64,000 nt of DNA. Source: Kitagawia praeruptora (Eukaryota > Streptophyta > Magnoliopsida > Apiales > Apiaceae). Of the stretch, positions 55,439 to 64,000 are shown piece after piece. Location: contig CM075346.1 of NCBI GenBank assembly GCA_037693485.1, positions 59,081,001 through 59,145,000 of the forward strand, read 5' to 3'. Position numbers and translations under genes: made by a program. A model generated the notes under the pieces. That model made no database searches. It was not told where the DNA came from and saw only the letters and a program-made list of their open reading frames with translations. How positions within the stretch are numbered: position 1 is the stretch's first letter; each line of letters opens with the position of its first letter.

Positions 55439-56706
55439 GGCATGTGCTCAAATGAGACCCCCCCTTATAGTGAGAACTGAGACCTTTCCATTTTATACTA
55501 TATATATTATCATACAATCTAATCTAATTATAGTAATGTCAATTTTGTACCCCCCGACCCCCAACCCCACCCCCCCGACCACCGACCCCACCCCACCCCA
55601 CATCGGCACCGGCATCGGAACCGGTCATCTTTTCCGGCGGCCGGCAGCACATCTTTTTCTTTTCCGATATTTGGCCCCGCAGGGGTACCATCTCCATCGT
55701 CTTCCTCCGGCGAGTTTCAATCCATTGAAGTCGATCTGCTAGAGTATCCATGGAAGTCGATCTGCTGGAAGATGAAGAAGAAAGTGGAGACTTGATTGAA
55801 AAATTTGTCACAAATCTGAAATGAACAGGTGATTAGTGGTGGTGGTGGTGGTGGTGGCGACCCGAGATGGTGGTGTTATGACTTGTCTTATCTCAGATCT
55901 GGATTTTTTTAAATGATTTATGCTCGAATTTTTAATGATTTGTATTGAATTTTTTGGTGATGTGCTTTTGAATTTTTTGGGGATTTCCTTTGAATTTTTG
56001 GTGATTTTGACCGAAAATTGGTGATTCTATGGGTTATAGGAGTGGTGGTGATTCGGTGATATGTGGTTGTGGTGTGGTGGTAATGGAGTGACGGAGATGG
56101 TGGTTAAGTGTTATGAATTTTTGGTGATTTGTGTGTAAAATTGGTGATTTGGGTGTATTCATACTGCCCAGTTGCTCGATAGCATGGACATGTTTAAATA
56201 TCCTGTAGGCTGGCAAAAGGGATGCTTTTCATGTGATGGATGAAACATATTTAGTCACTATAGTCATTTCTCACAAACGACGAAAATACTAAATTACTCC
56301 CCCACTTGTGTGTGTGTTTGTGTATGAAATTGGGAGTGTGTCTTGTTTCAAAATCGATAAAGCTCCAATCTTTATTTCATCTGTACATATAAAAGCTTAA
56401 AACTATTAAGGATTTTTGTTTTTGTTTTTTTGATCTGATGATTGTTTATATGTGGGTTTGTTTCTGAGAAGAAGATAAAAAGTATAAAGTCTGAAACTTT
56501 CCGACAAGAAAGAAAGAGGGGTGTGACCGGAGATGTATGTCTCAGGTGACCGGAGATGTATGTCTCAGGCGGTGGCGCAATTCAACATGGCAATACTCTG
56601 TATACTCTGTTGAAAAAAGGATAGCGCGCGCGTGTGTTCGATTATTGGGCTTAATTTGTGGCCAAATGTGCAGTTCTCACTATAACAGGGTCTCACTAGA
56701 ATAGCC

Positions 56707-56710
<4 letters not shown>
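55439..56710. mobile_element. (AT)n-inserted element B (Micron-like)
   Basis: Lies between AT runs (55415-55438; 56711-56746). The ends TGCTCAAATGAGACCC...TATAGTGAGAACTG and CAGTTCTCACTATAACAGGG...CACTAGAATAGCCC are inverted copies. The interior holds scattered TGGTGATTT units (55955-56150) and a CCCCGCAGGGG core (55674-55684). A GT/GC-rich proline-type ORF in this region is not convincing as a gene. Confidence 0.6.
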
Positions 56711-56751
<41 letters not shown>

Positions 56752-56752
<1 letters not shown>

Positions 56753-57513
56753 GTTAGAAATAATTCATGAGTTGTGATATTAAGAATAGAATTTACACAT
56801 TATACTTCTTGTAATCCTGATCTTATAAAGGATTTAGCAATTTGTATAGGATATAGGTGTAAGACAGTTATCTGTAAAGTTTAGTCAGGAATGAATAGTG
56901 CATCGAGGACTACATGTCAGGAACTGAGATCGAATCCTGATAGAGCAAGTCAAGTACTGATGGGATGGTCAGATCCTGATGCAAGATGAAATCCTGATAT
57001 CAGTCATGTTACTGATGATGTCATTAAGGATGCTACAGAAACTGACAAGTGCTATAAAACATGATCTTTGTTTGAAGAACAAGCAAGAAGATATTATGAA
57101 GGAAAGAATTTTCTATTGATGGAAACTATCAACTGGACGGCATAACATTGTCATGTATAGATTATCTTTCTGTTATTAGTTGATAGGAAGCATTATAAAT
57201 ACTCTCTCTATATCATTGTAAAAAAGAGTGGTTGTAGTCGTGCGAAGCAATTGTGAGTTGAGCGATTGAGTTTGTGTGCGTACCTCTGTATAAGGTTTGT
57301 ATTCGAAAGTTCAAAACAAACAGAAAGAGAGATTTATTTTGTCAGCAGCTGCTAAAGGTATTTGTACACCTTTGGTAGAGTTTGTATTTGATTTATTTAA
57401 TACAAACAGAGTTTGATTTATTCGTTTGTTCTTGTTTATCTAATCAAGCAAAAATCAGACACGATTATATAACTTGTATTCAACCCCCCTTCTACAAGTA
57501 ATTCGAGTTAACA
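56752..57513 (+). mobile_element. Copia solo LTR (762 bp, TSD ACACA)
   Basis: TGTTAGAAA...GTTAACA flanked by ACACA at 56747-56751 and 57514-57518. The 3' part has TTCAACCCCCCTTCTACAA, as seen also near the end of the Copia LTR at 61528. A TATAAATACT-type promoter motif is near 57195. No PBS or coding sequence follows, so this is a solo LTR. Confidence 0.85.
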
Positions 57514-57654
57514 ACACATTTCAAAAAAGAGGTCGAAAATGACAATTGAAAAATGGAATTTGCAATCAGAAATTCAGTTGCATGTGGTTGCATTCAATTG
57601 CATAAGAAAGTTCCATTTTTTAGTTGTCATTTTCGACCTCTTTTTCGGAATATA

Positions 57655-57715
<61 letters not shown>

Positions 57716-58025
57716 TTCAAAAAAGAGGTCGAAAATGACAACTGAAAAATGGAACTTGCAATCAGAAATTCAGTTGCATGTGGTTGCATTCAGTTGCATA
57801 TGCAACCACATGTAACTAACCTTTTACGCATTTGAAATTTGAATTTTCATATGCGGCTGCGCCGCCCTTATATACAACTGAAAGTTGGGTCAAAAAAATA
57901 AAATTCCACTTTCGTTTTTCTGTTGCATTTAGTTGCATATGAGGTTGCATTCAGTTGCATATGCTTGCATTCGGTTGCATAAGAAAGTTCCATTTTTCAG
58001 TTGTCATTTTCCAGTTTTCAGTTTA

Positions 58026-58127
<102 letters not shown>

Positions 58128-58689
58128 TTTTTTAAAAAAAAGTGGTCGAAAATGACAACTGAAAACTGGAAGTTGCAACTTTCGTTTTTCAGTTGCATGT
58201 GGTTGCATTGAATTGAATATGGCCCCTAGCGGGGCCTTGCAACCCAAATCCACCAAAATCACCCCACCTTAAAAAAAAGTAAAAAAAGTTGCATATTCAA
58301 CCACATATGCAACTGAATACAAAAGATAGCATTTTTGCAAATAAAAAAATATTTTTGCAAGTAAGATAGTATTTTTGCAAATAGCTATTCTTAACAAAAG
58401 TAAATGTGCAAAAATTTACTTTTATCAATTTATTTTTCAAAAAAGCCCTTTATCTTAACCCAATAATATATTTAATCCAAAAAAAGTACATCTACTTTCG
58501 CTCTCTGCATTTTCTTGTAATCGCTCCTTTAATTCTTATTTTAGGTGATACTATTAGATTATTTTTATAATAATAACAATTTACGAGTTTAAAAATTAAA
58601 AACAACTATATTTTAATGTTTATTTTATATTTGTACTAATTAAATGGTCTAAAATAAATAGTCTAATAACATCTTATTAGGTATATGTT

Positions 58690-58977
58690 TTGTAATGTGT
58701 AATGCTCAATAATAATCTGATTAGGGTTAATGGGATCTAATTAAACTATTATATATAAAGAACGTAATAGAATTTTGGTCACAAGCTCTACTCCTTTATT
58801 CCCATTAGTCAGAGCGAGATACGGCTAAAGACGAATCAAGTCTCTAGAAGATCAAGTCTTATAATCTGTATTCATATTTACCGTCATGGAATCAGGTATG
58901 TTTTTGCACTACAAATTTATCGTGTAATCTTGATAATATCATATAAAATTATTCGTGGCTATTTATTTAGATCTAAC
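58690..58977 (+). repeat. Degraded Copia 5' LTR end and PBS
   Basis: A TATATATAAAG promoter-like motif near 58750 is followed by GATCTAACA and TTGGTATTCAAACC (58979-58992), a decayed form of TTGGTATCAGAGCC. The left LTR edge is not determined. The same element's gag remnant lies at 60820-61527. Confidence 0.45.
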
Positions 58978-59121
58978 AATTGGTATTCAAACCTAGTTTA
59001 TGTTGAATTATTACGGTTGATCATATAGTATATATGATTATATTTTTATATATTATAAAATATCAAGATGCGTATGTACTTGTTTATTTTTTTGGCTTAG
59101 TCATCCAAGTAAATTAGTTTA

Positions 59122-59776
59122 TGATAACTCTAGAACTTGATCGGGTACTTCCTCGCCAACTCCTGTCTCGGAAGTGGTGTAGCTTCGGTTGGGTATCTAC
59201 AAAATAACACTGGAGGGGGGTTTGGCCCCGAGGTGCCTCCGGCGTGAGAATAGGAGTTGGCTTTGGAAGATAATAATCAAGCGAGTATCTCAAGAACAAT
59301 AAATGTGTGTAGGTGTGTAATAATGTCTAACCGCTAAACCTCATTCTCTAGGATATTTATATCCCTATGTCCTGGGGTTTAGGGGTAGGTTACCTCTGCT
59401 CATGATCGTCGGATCTGGGGATAGGCTGCTGAATTCCCGGGATGCTGGACACGTTTCCCTAGTTGGGGAGATGTCGACCTGAGTGTGCCAGGGTTGTAGC
59501 AGACATGATTTGACACATGACAATCATTGGTATTTAGTGCTGGTCAGCGCCAGGTGTGGGAATATTCGCTGAGCTGTAGTGCCACGTGTATTGAATGTCA
59601 TGAGTCTGGGGTCCTTTACTCTGGGGTGGGGGCCGCGCCATGTGTTGGTGGCCCCCAGTCCGGGCCCACTAGTCTAGGTTGGGCTCCTCGTATTCTCGTG
59701 AGTTGGATTCGCTTGTAGTTTTTGGGCCCAAAGTTGGGTCTAATTGGACTTGGGTTATTTCTAGCTTCTTAGTTTA
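59122..59776 (-). repeat. Solo LTR of the Tat family (related to E2/E3)
   Basis: Starts TGATAACTC and shares with the E2 and E3 LTRs the GGTGTAGC, CCTCCGGCGTGAGAATA and GGGTTTAGGGGTAGGT blocks. No PBS lies to its left, so it is solo. TTAGTTTA occurs at 59114-59121 and 59769-59776; the exact right edge is unclear. It splits the leader of the Copia relic. Confidence 0.65.
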
Positions 59777-60819
59777 CACCGTGCTTCTTGATTATACGTT
59801 TAATGTGATAGAAAATCCAGGAAATCATGTGCCATTTTTTTAGTTAGATGACATGACTTTTAGTTGTAAAACATGATTTACATGTACCATGCTACTGTGA
59901 TGTGTTTGCATATTTTTTTGTTGTCGTGCTGTGTGAACATGATCATGTATGTACTAATGTTTGGTGGTTCCTGCCATTAGTTTAGGTGTGAAGCCATTAC
60001 CCTGTTATCATATCTTTATTTTCCATTCTGATAATAACATAATTATGAACGTTATTTATCATACTTGTGTTGGAATCTTGGCAACATCAATATGTATTAG
60101 TGCTTGCATATGTAGCGAGAGTCTATGAATTCTTTGTATCAAATTATTTTTTATGAGACACCAAGCTGCGATACTTTATTTTCCCGATTTAGATATCTGC
60201 ACATGAAGCTTGGATTTAATAATGTTAATATGTAACTTTTATAATTTGGATTGTAAACAATATTAAAGTATTTGGTGATTCATTTTAATATTTTACAATT
60301 ATACGGATTTGAGCACATTTTTCTGAAAAATAATGATTATTTATTTTTTGTCCTTTTATTCGCGAATAAGTGAGTTGAAGCAAAATATTGCCAAAGTGTT
60401 ATTTATATTTAGATTTATTTATTTTGAAATGATAGGATATGTATGTTTATCATTTATGTGTTATAATAATCGGCCCAAAGGAAGATTATTTAATTGCCAA
60501 ATAATAAATATACGTGCGAAAGTTAATATGTAATAATTATAAATTTTTCGTGTTTATAATAAACCGTTCCAAAGGAAGGTTATTGCTTGACCGAATTTAT
60601 TATTAATATTTAATTTCTGCATGGAGAGTACCACTTGCAAGTTAATATTTCTTTCCAAAGACTAAATATTAATGTTATATGTATCTTGTTTGAATGGGCG
60701 CACACACTATAGTATTTAAAATTCCTGTATTTGTTTGTGTGCTGTTATGTATGCATATGACATGAATTTCAATTATGCGAGCTTAATTATATTTTTTTGT
60801 TCTAAATTGCTAGTTAATG
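59777..60819. other. Leader of the Copia relic / no gene seen
   Basis: AT-rich, no coding sequence. It includes two copies of a CCNAAGGAAG-ATTATT-like motif (60475, 60570). Confidence 0.4.
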
Positions 60820-61527
60820 CATCTATTGCTAATATAACTGCCAACATGAACTCCATTCCCTTGCTTAACGACACAAAATTTAAGAGCTGGAAAGAGAACG
60901 TTCTGTTACTTCTCGGCTACATGGATTTAGACTATGCTATAAGGAAAACACAACCTGCTTCTCTTTGGGATGAAAGTTCTAATACTGAGAAATTAACTTT
61001 GAGAAGTGGGAGCATTCGAATCGCTTAAGTCTAATGATGATTCCTGAAGCATTCAGGGACAGTATGTTTGATGACTCCAATGAGGCATCTGTTAAGGCCG
61101 GATTTCCTTGATGAGCTTGAAAAGCATTTTGTGAAAAACGAAAAGGCTAAGACAAGTAAGCTTTTGGCTGATCTTGTTCAGATGAGGTATAAAGCTAAAA
61201 GAAATATTCGTGAGTACATTATAGAGATGTTTAACATCGCTTAAAAACTTAAGGCACTAAAACTTGACTTGTCTGATGACTTACTTGTGCATTTGGTACT
61301 CATCTCTCTTCCTGCACAATACGGTCAATTTAGAGTGAGTTAATACTCAGAAGGATAAGTGGAATCTGAATGAGCTCATTTCACATTGTGTGCAAGAGGA
61401 AGATCGATTGAAGCGTGAAAAGACTAAAAGTGCTCTTGTTGTAACTACCTCAAAGGTTAATCACCGAAAGAGGACTAATGATAAAGAGACTGCAATGGGA
61501 AAATCACAGCATAAAAAACAAAAGACT
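60820..61527 (+). pseudogene. Copia gag remnant
   Basis: NMNSIPLLNDTKFKSWKENV and LGYMDLDYAIRK begin a Copia-type Gag. The frame shifts near 60990. Then come EAFRDSMFDD, ELEKHFVKNEKAKTSKLLAD, LIHL-type QYGQF and ELISHCVQEEDRLKRE, with an in-frame TAA near 61242. It ends where the next Copia LTR begins (61528). Typical order of the UBN2/gag-polypeptide family; non-functional. Confidence 0.75.
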
Positions 61528-62519
61528 TGTTAGGAATATGTTGTACTTGATGATAACTTCACATTCTATGCACAAAATTGTATATAAGTCATGTTTTGTA
61601 ACTGTCAACGGATGAGACATTATAACTCTATTCGTTGACAGGTAGCTCATCAACGGATGAGGTTTTGTAGCATACTGCAGTATCTCTATTTATCAGTTGA
61701 TAGTGTTTTTATTCAGAGTCATGTTGACCATCAACGGATAGGCAGAATAGGGTAGCCAATTGTAAATAAGCTATGCTATGTAATTCTGTCTAAGTGAAAG
61801 TGTACCAACAGATGAGAACAGGACTCTATCAACGGATACAACTCAAATCTACAATATCAACGGATACAGCTCAAACTACCATCAACGGATGACAGTGTAC
61901 AACATCAACGGATAATCATTAACACTTTCTTCTATGCTAGCTGGGAATTAGCAGTTGATAAGGACAGGTTTGACTGACAGATCACATGGGTTGATAGTAG
62001 GTATAAAAACCAGTATGACAGCCATAATTTGGAAACGCAGAAGAAAGAAGCATTCCATTTTACACAGTACATACAAGAAAAGTGCAAGGGACATATCTGT
62101 TCACAAGTACAACCTTTCGGCTACATGTGTATTTGGAGTGGAGTAGCAAGTCAACTTGAATTAGATTAATATTATCTTATTCATGTAGTACTTGTAAACT
62201 TGGGATATATAACCAAGTGTAGCAACTCTTTAGAAACTAAGAAAATAGACATATTTGCTTAGGGTTTCTTGAATATCCTTAGAAGCAAAGAGTTGTAAAA
62301 CAACAGCTGTGTACTTCTGTATCACAGAGTTTTCTTCGAATAAAAGTCTCAGGTGGTACATTTAACCACCTTATTTTTTATGTGTTTGTGAATCATTTCT
62401 CATTAAGCAATTATCTCCTTATAGATTTCTGTGATTCTTATCAGAAATTTATAAATATCAAGAATTGTATTCAACCCCCCTTCTACAATTATACAAGTGT
62501 GTAATCTGGGAATAATAAT
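61528..62519 (+). repeat. 5' LTR of Copia element C2
   Basis: Begins TGTTAGGAATATG inside the older gag remnant and ends just before PBS TGGTATCAGAGC (62521). It contains seven exact TCAACGGAT motifs (61605-61912), a TATAAAAAC box near 62002, and the CAACCCCCCTTCTACAA block. The last bases (AATAAT) are not the usual CA, so the end is approximate. Confidence 0.75.
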
Positions 62520-62520
62520 T

Positions 62521-62532
62521 GGTATCAGAGCA
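62521..62532 (+). other. Primer-binding site of C2
   Basis: TGGTATCAGAGC, complementary to initiator tRNA-Met, the usual primer for plant Copia elements. Confidence 0.85.
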
Positions 62533-62577
62533 AACCTTCTAACATATTTGAAGTCTAAAGATCAACACACTTCCAAC

Positions 62578-63432
62578 ATGTCTAAGAAGGATTATGGAGT
62601 AAAGATACCAGTTCTTGATAGAGAAAATTACTTTCACTGGAAATTAAAAATGCGTCTACATCTCATGTCTATTGATTCAGGGTTTATAGATTGCATAGAG
62701 AAGGGTCCTCATGTTCCAATGAAAACTGCATCAAGAGTTGGCCTTGCTGCAGATGCACCAGACATTTACATTCCCAAACCTGTTACTGAGTGGAGTCCTG
62801 AAGACATCGCAGAAGTCCCCAAAGATAAAAAGACCATGAATATTCTGTTTAATGGCTTAGAAACAGACATGGTTGACAATGTTATCAACTGTACTACCTC
62901 CAAGGAAGTATGTGACATTGTTCAAACCCTTTGTGAAGGTACAGAACAGGTAAGGGAGAACAAGATGCAACTACTGATCCAACAGTATGAGCACTTCCAT
63001 TTCAAGAATGGAGAGACATTGAATGACACATTTAGTAGATTTCAAAAGCTACTAAATGGCTTGAAACTCTATGGAAGAATCTACCAAGTGAAAGATTCTA
63101 ATCTCAAATTTCTGAGATCACTTCCCAAAGAGTGGAAGCCAATGACTGTTTCTCTAAGAAACACTCAAGAGTACAAGACATTTACTCTTAAAAGGCTCTA
63201 TGGAACTTTAAAGACATATGAGCTAGAAATGGAGCAGGATGAAGAGATTGAGAAGGCCCAAAAGAAAAGTGGGCCAGTTGCACTGGTTGCCAACTTGGAG
63301 CAGAAGGAGGAGAAGTCGACTGAAGCTGCTAAATCTACACCAAACAGGGAGGTTTGTGAAGGTAGAGCAGAATCAAGCAAAAGCAAGGAAAAAGTGTCTG
63401 AAGAAATGAGTGTCCTTCAGAATCTAGCATAG
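62578..63432 (+). CDS. Copia Gag of C2 (3' end cut off)
   Basis: Open for 284 codons from MSKKDYGVKIPVLDRENYF. Start chosen at 62578 because the longer frame begins inside the LTR. DRENYFHWKLKMRLHL and the helix LEQYEHF/FHFKNGETLNDTFSRF-type region, followed by FLRSLPKEWKPMTVSLR, are the landmarks of the Copia gag (UBN2-like) domain; a Lys/Glu-rich tail follows. There is no zinc knuckle, protease or pol: at about 63427 the sequence switches to an antisense Athila-like gag, and the final LA-stop comes from that other sequence. Gag is truncated but otherwise intact. Confidence 0.8.
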   Translation: MSKKDYGVKIPVLDRENYFHWKLKMRLHLMSIDSGFIDCIEKGPHVPMKTASRVGLAADAPDIYIPKPVTEWSPEDIAEVPKDKKTMNILFNGLETDMVDNVINCTTSKEVCDIVQTLCEGTEQVRENKMQLLIQQYEHFHFKNGETLNDTFSRFQKLLNGLKLYGRIYQVKDSNLKFLRSLPKEWKPMTVSLRNTQEYKTFTLKRLYGTLKTYELEMEQDEEIEKAQKKSGPVALVANLEQKEEKSTEAAKSTPNREVCEGRAESSKSKEKVSEEMSVLQNLA

Positions 63433-64000
63433 GTCTAGATTGTGCTCCCAACCCATTGTAGAAACTATTGATAACCATCCAGTCAGGCATGCCATAATGT
63501 GGACACCTACTAAGCATCTCCTTGTATCGTTCCCAAGCCTCACACAAAGATTCTCCAGATTGCTGCTAAAATTGAGTTAGCTGGTTCCTTATTGCTGCAG
63601 TTTTCGCTATAGGGAAGAATTTAGTGAGAAACTTCTGAGCAAGATCCTCCCATGTAGTAATGGAACCAGGTGGTGGAGAGTGTAACCAGCCCTTGGCCTT
63701 ATCCTTCAGAGAGAATGGAAAAAGTCTCAACTTGATAGCATCATCCGAAACACCATTGAACTTGAAAGTATCACAGATCTCGATAAAGTCCCGAATATGC
63801 ATGTTAGGATCCTCCGTAGGAGCTCCCCCAAATTGGACCGAATTTTGTAGCATCTGAATAGTGCCCGGCTTGATTTCGAAGTTATTAGCCGTGATGGCCG
63901 ACCTGATAATACTAGACTGGATATCATTGATTTTCGGCTGAGAATACTCCCTCAAAGCCTTAGCTGCTGCTGCATCTGCCATTGCTACTGTAGTTTCAGC
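63427..64000 (-). pseudogene. Athila-like gag fragment, related to E4
   Basis: Minus strand matches E4 Gag residues about 36-222: MADAAAAKALREYSQPKIND, ...PNMHIRDFIEICDTFKF, CEAWERYKEMLSRCP. A TAG at about 63566 interrupts it where E4 reads Ala. The left end (63427) is not an LTR edge but falls in coding sequence, directly against Copia gag. It continues past the window. Confidence 0.85.

Noticed and set aside
55452..55811. Proline-rich or Gly/Val-rich short genes in element B
   Set aside because: Composition comes from a C-rich run; no homologue recognised and both strands are open.

Overview
This window looks like transposon-dominated, AT-rich nuclear DNA of a eudicot plant. That reading rests on plant-specific LTR-retrotransposon lineages (Athila-like, Tat with two RNase H domains, Tekay-like and Copia with initiator-Met primer sites), CACTA and Stowaway elements, plant-type introns, and fragments of plant genes (a PPC/AT-hook gene, a RecQ helicase, a CYP86 P450). 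I cannot name the species. Only one host gene appears complete: a single-exon CYP86-type cytochrome P450 at 52381-53982 (+). Almost everything else is mobile DNA, much of it nested.

Left part (1-14003): three retroelements are nested. An Athila-like, RT-less element (E1, +) ends at 5346 and lies in the pol gene of a Tat-lineage element (E2, -; 5' LTR 10434-11065). E2 itself lies in the pol gene of a second Tat element (E3, -; 11066 to about 14003). The left halves of all three fall outside the window. From 14004 to 17577 there are only MITEs and simple repeats, including one MITE inserted in the middle of another of the same family. At 17583-24552 is a puzzling composite of LTR-like blocks with matching TCCAT flanks but unlike LTRs.

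Middle (25107-38398): a complete Athila-like element (E4, +; TSD AGTAT) carries one long gag-protease frame broken only by stop codons, five of which look like Gln-to-stop changes. Its 5' LTR holds a 5.7-kb CACTA element that carries exons of a RecQ helicase and a CCCH zinc-finger gene. Next come a 5'-truncated LINE (38456-39949, -), a degraded Ty3 relic (about 42261-49488) hosting a second CACTA element (42664-48109) that carries exons of an AHL (PPC-domain) gene, and a Helitron-like element (49793-51849) with a small CACTA inside.

Right part: the P450 gene has a 193-bp hAT-type MITE 160 bp upstream of its ATG. Downstream (55128-58290) is a chain of inverted repeats with (AT)n centres, into which a microsatellite-targeting element and a Copia solo LTR have inserted. 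The window closes with a Copia gag relic (split by a Tat solo LTR), a second Copia element with its 5' LTR and an open gag, and an abrupt junction at about 63427 to an antisense Athila-like gag fragment. Apart from the P450, no genes here appear to work together as a pathway; the organisation is that of layered insertions.
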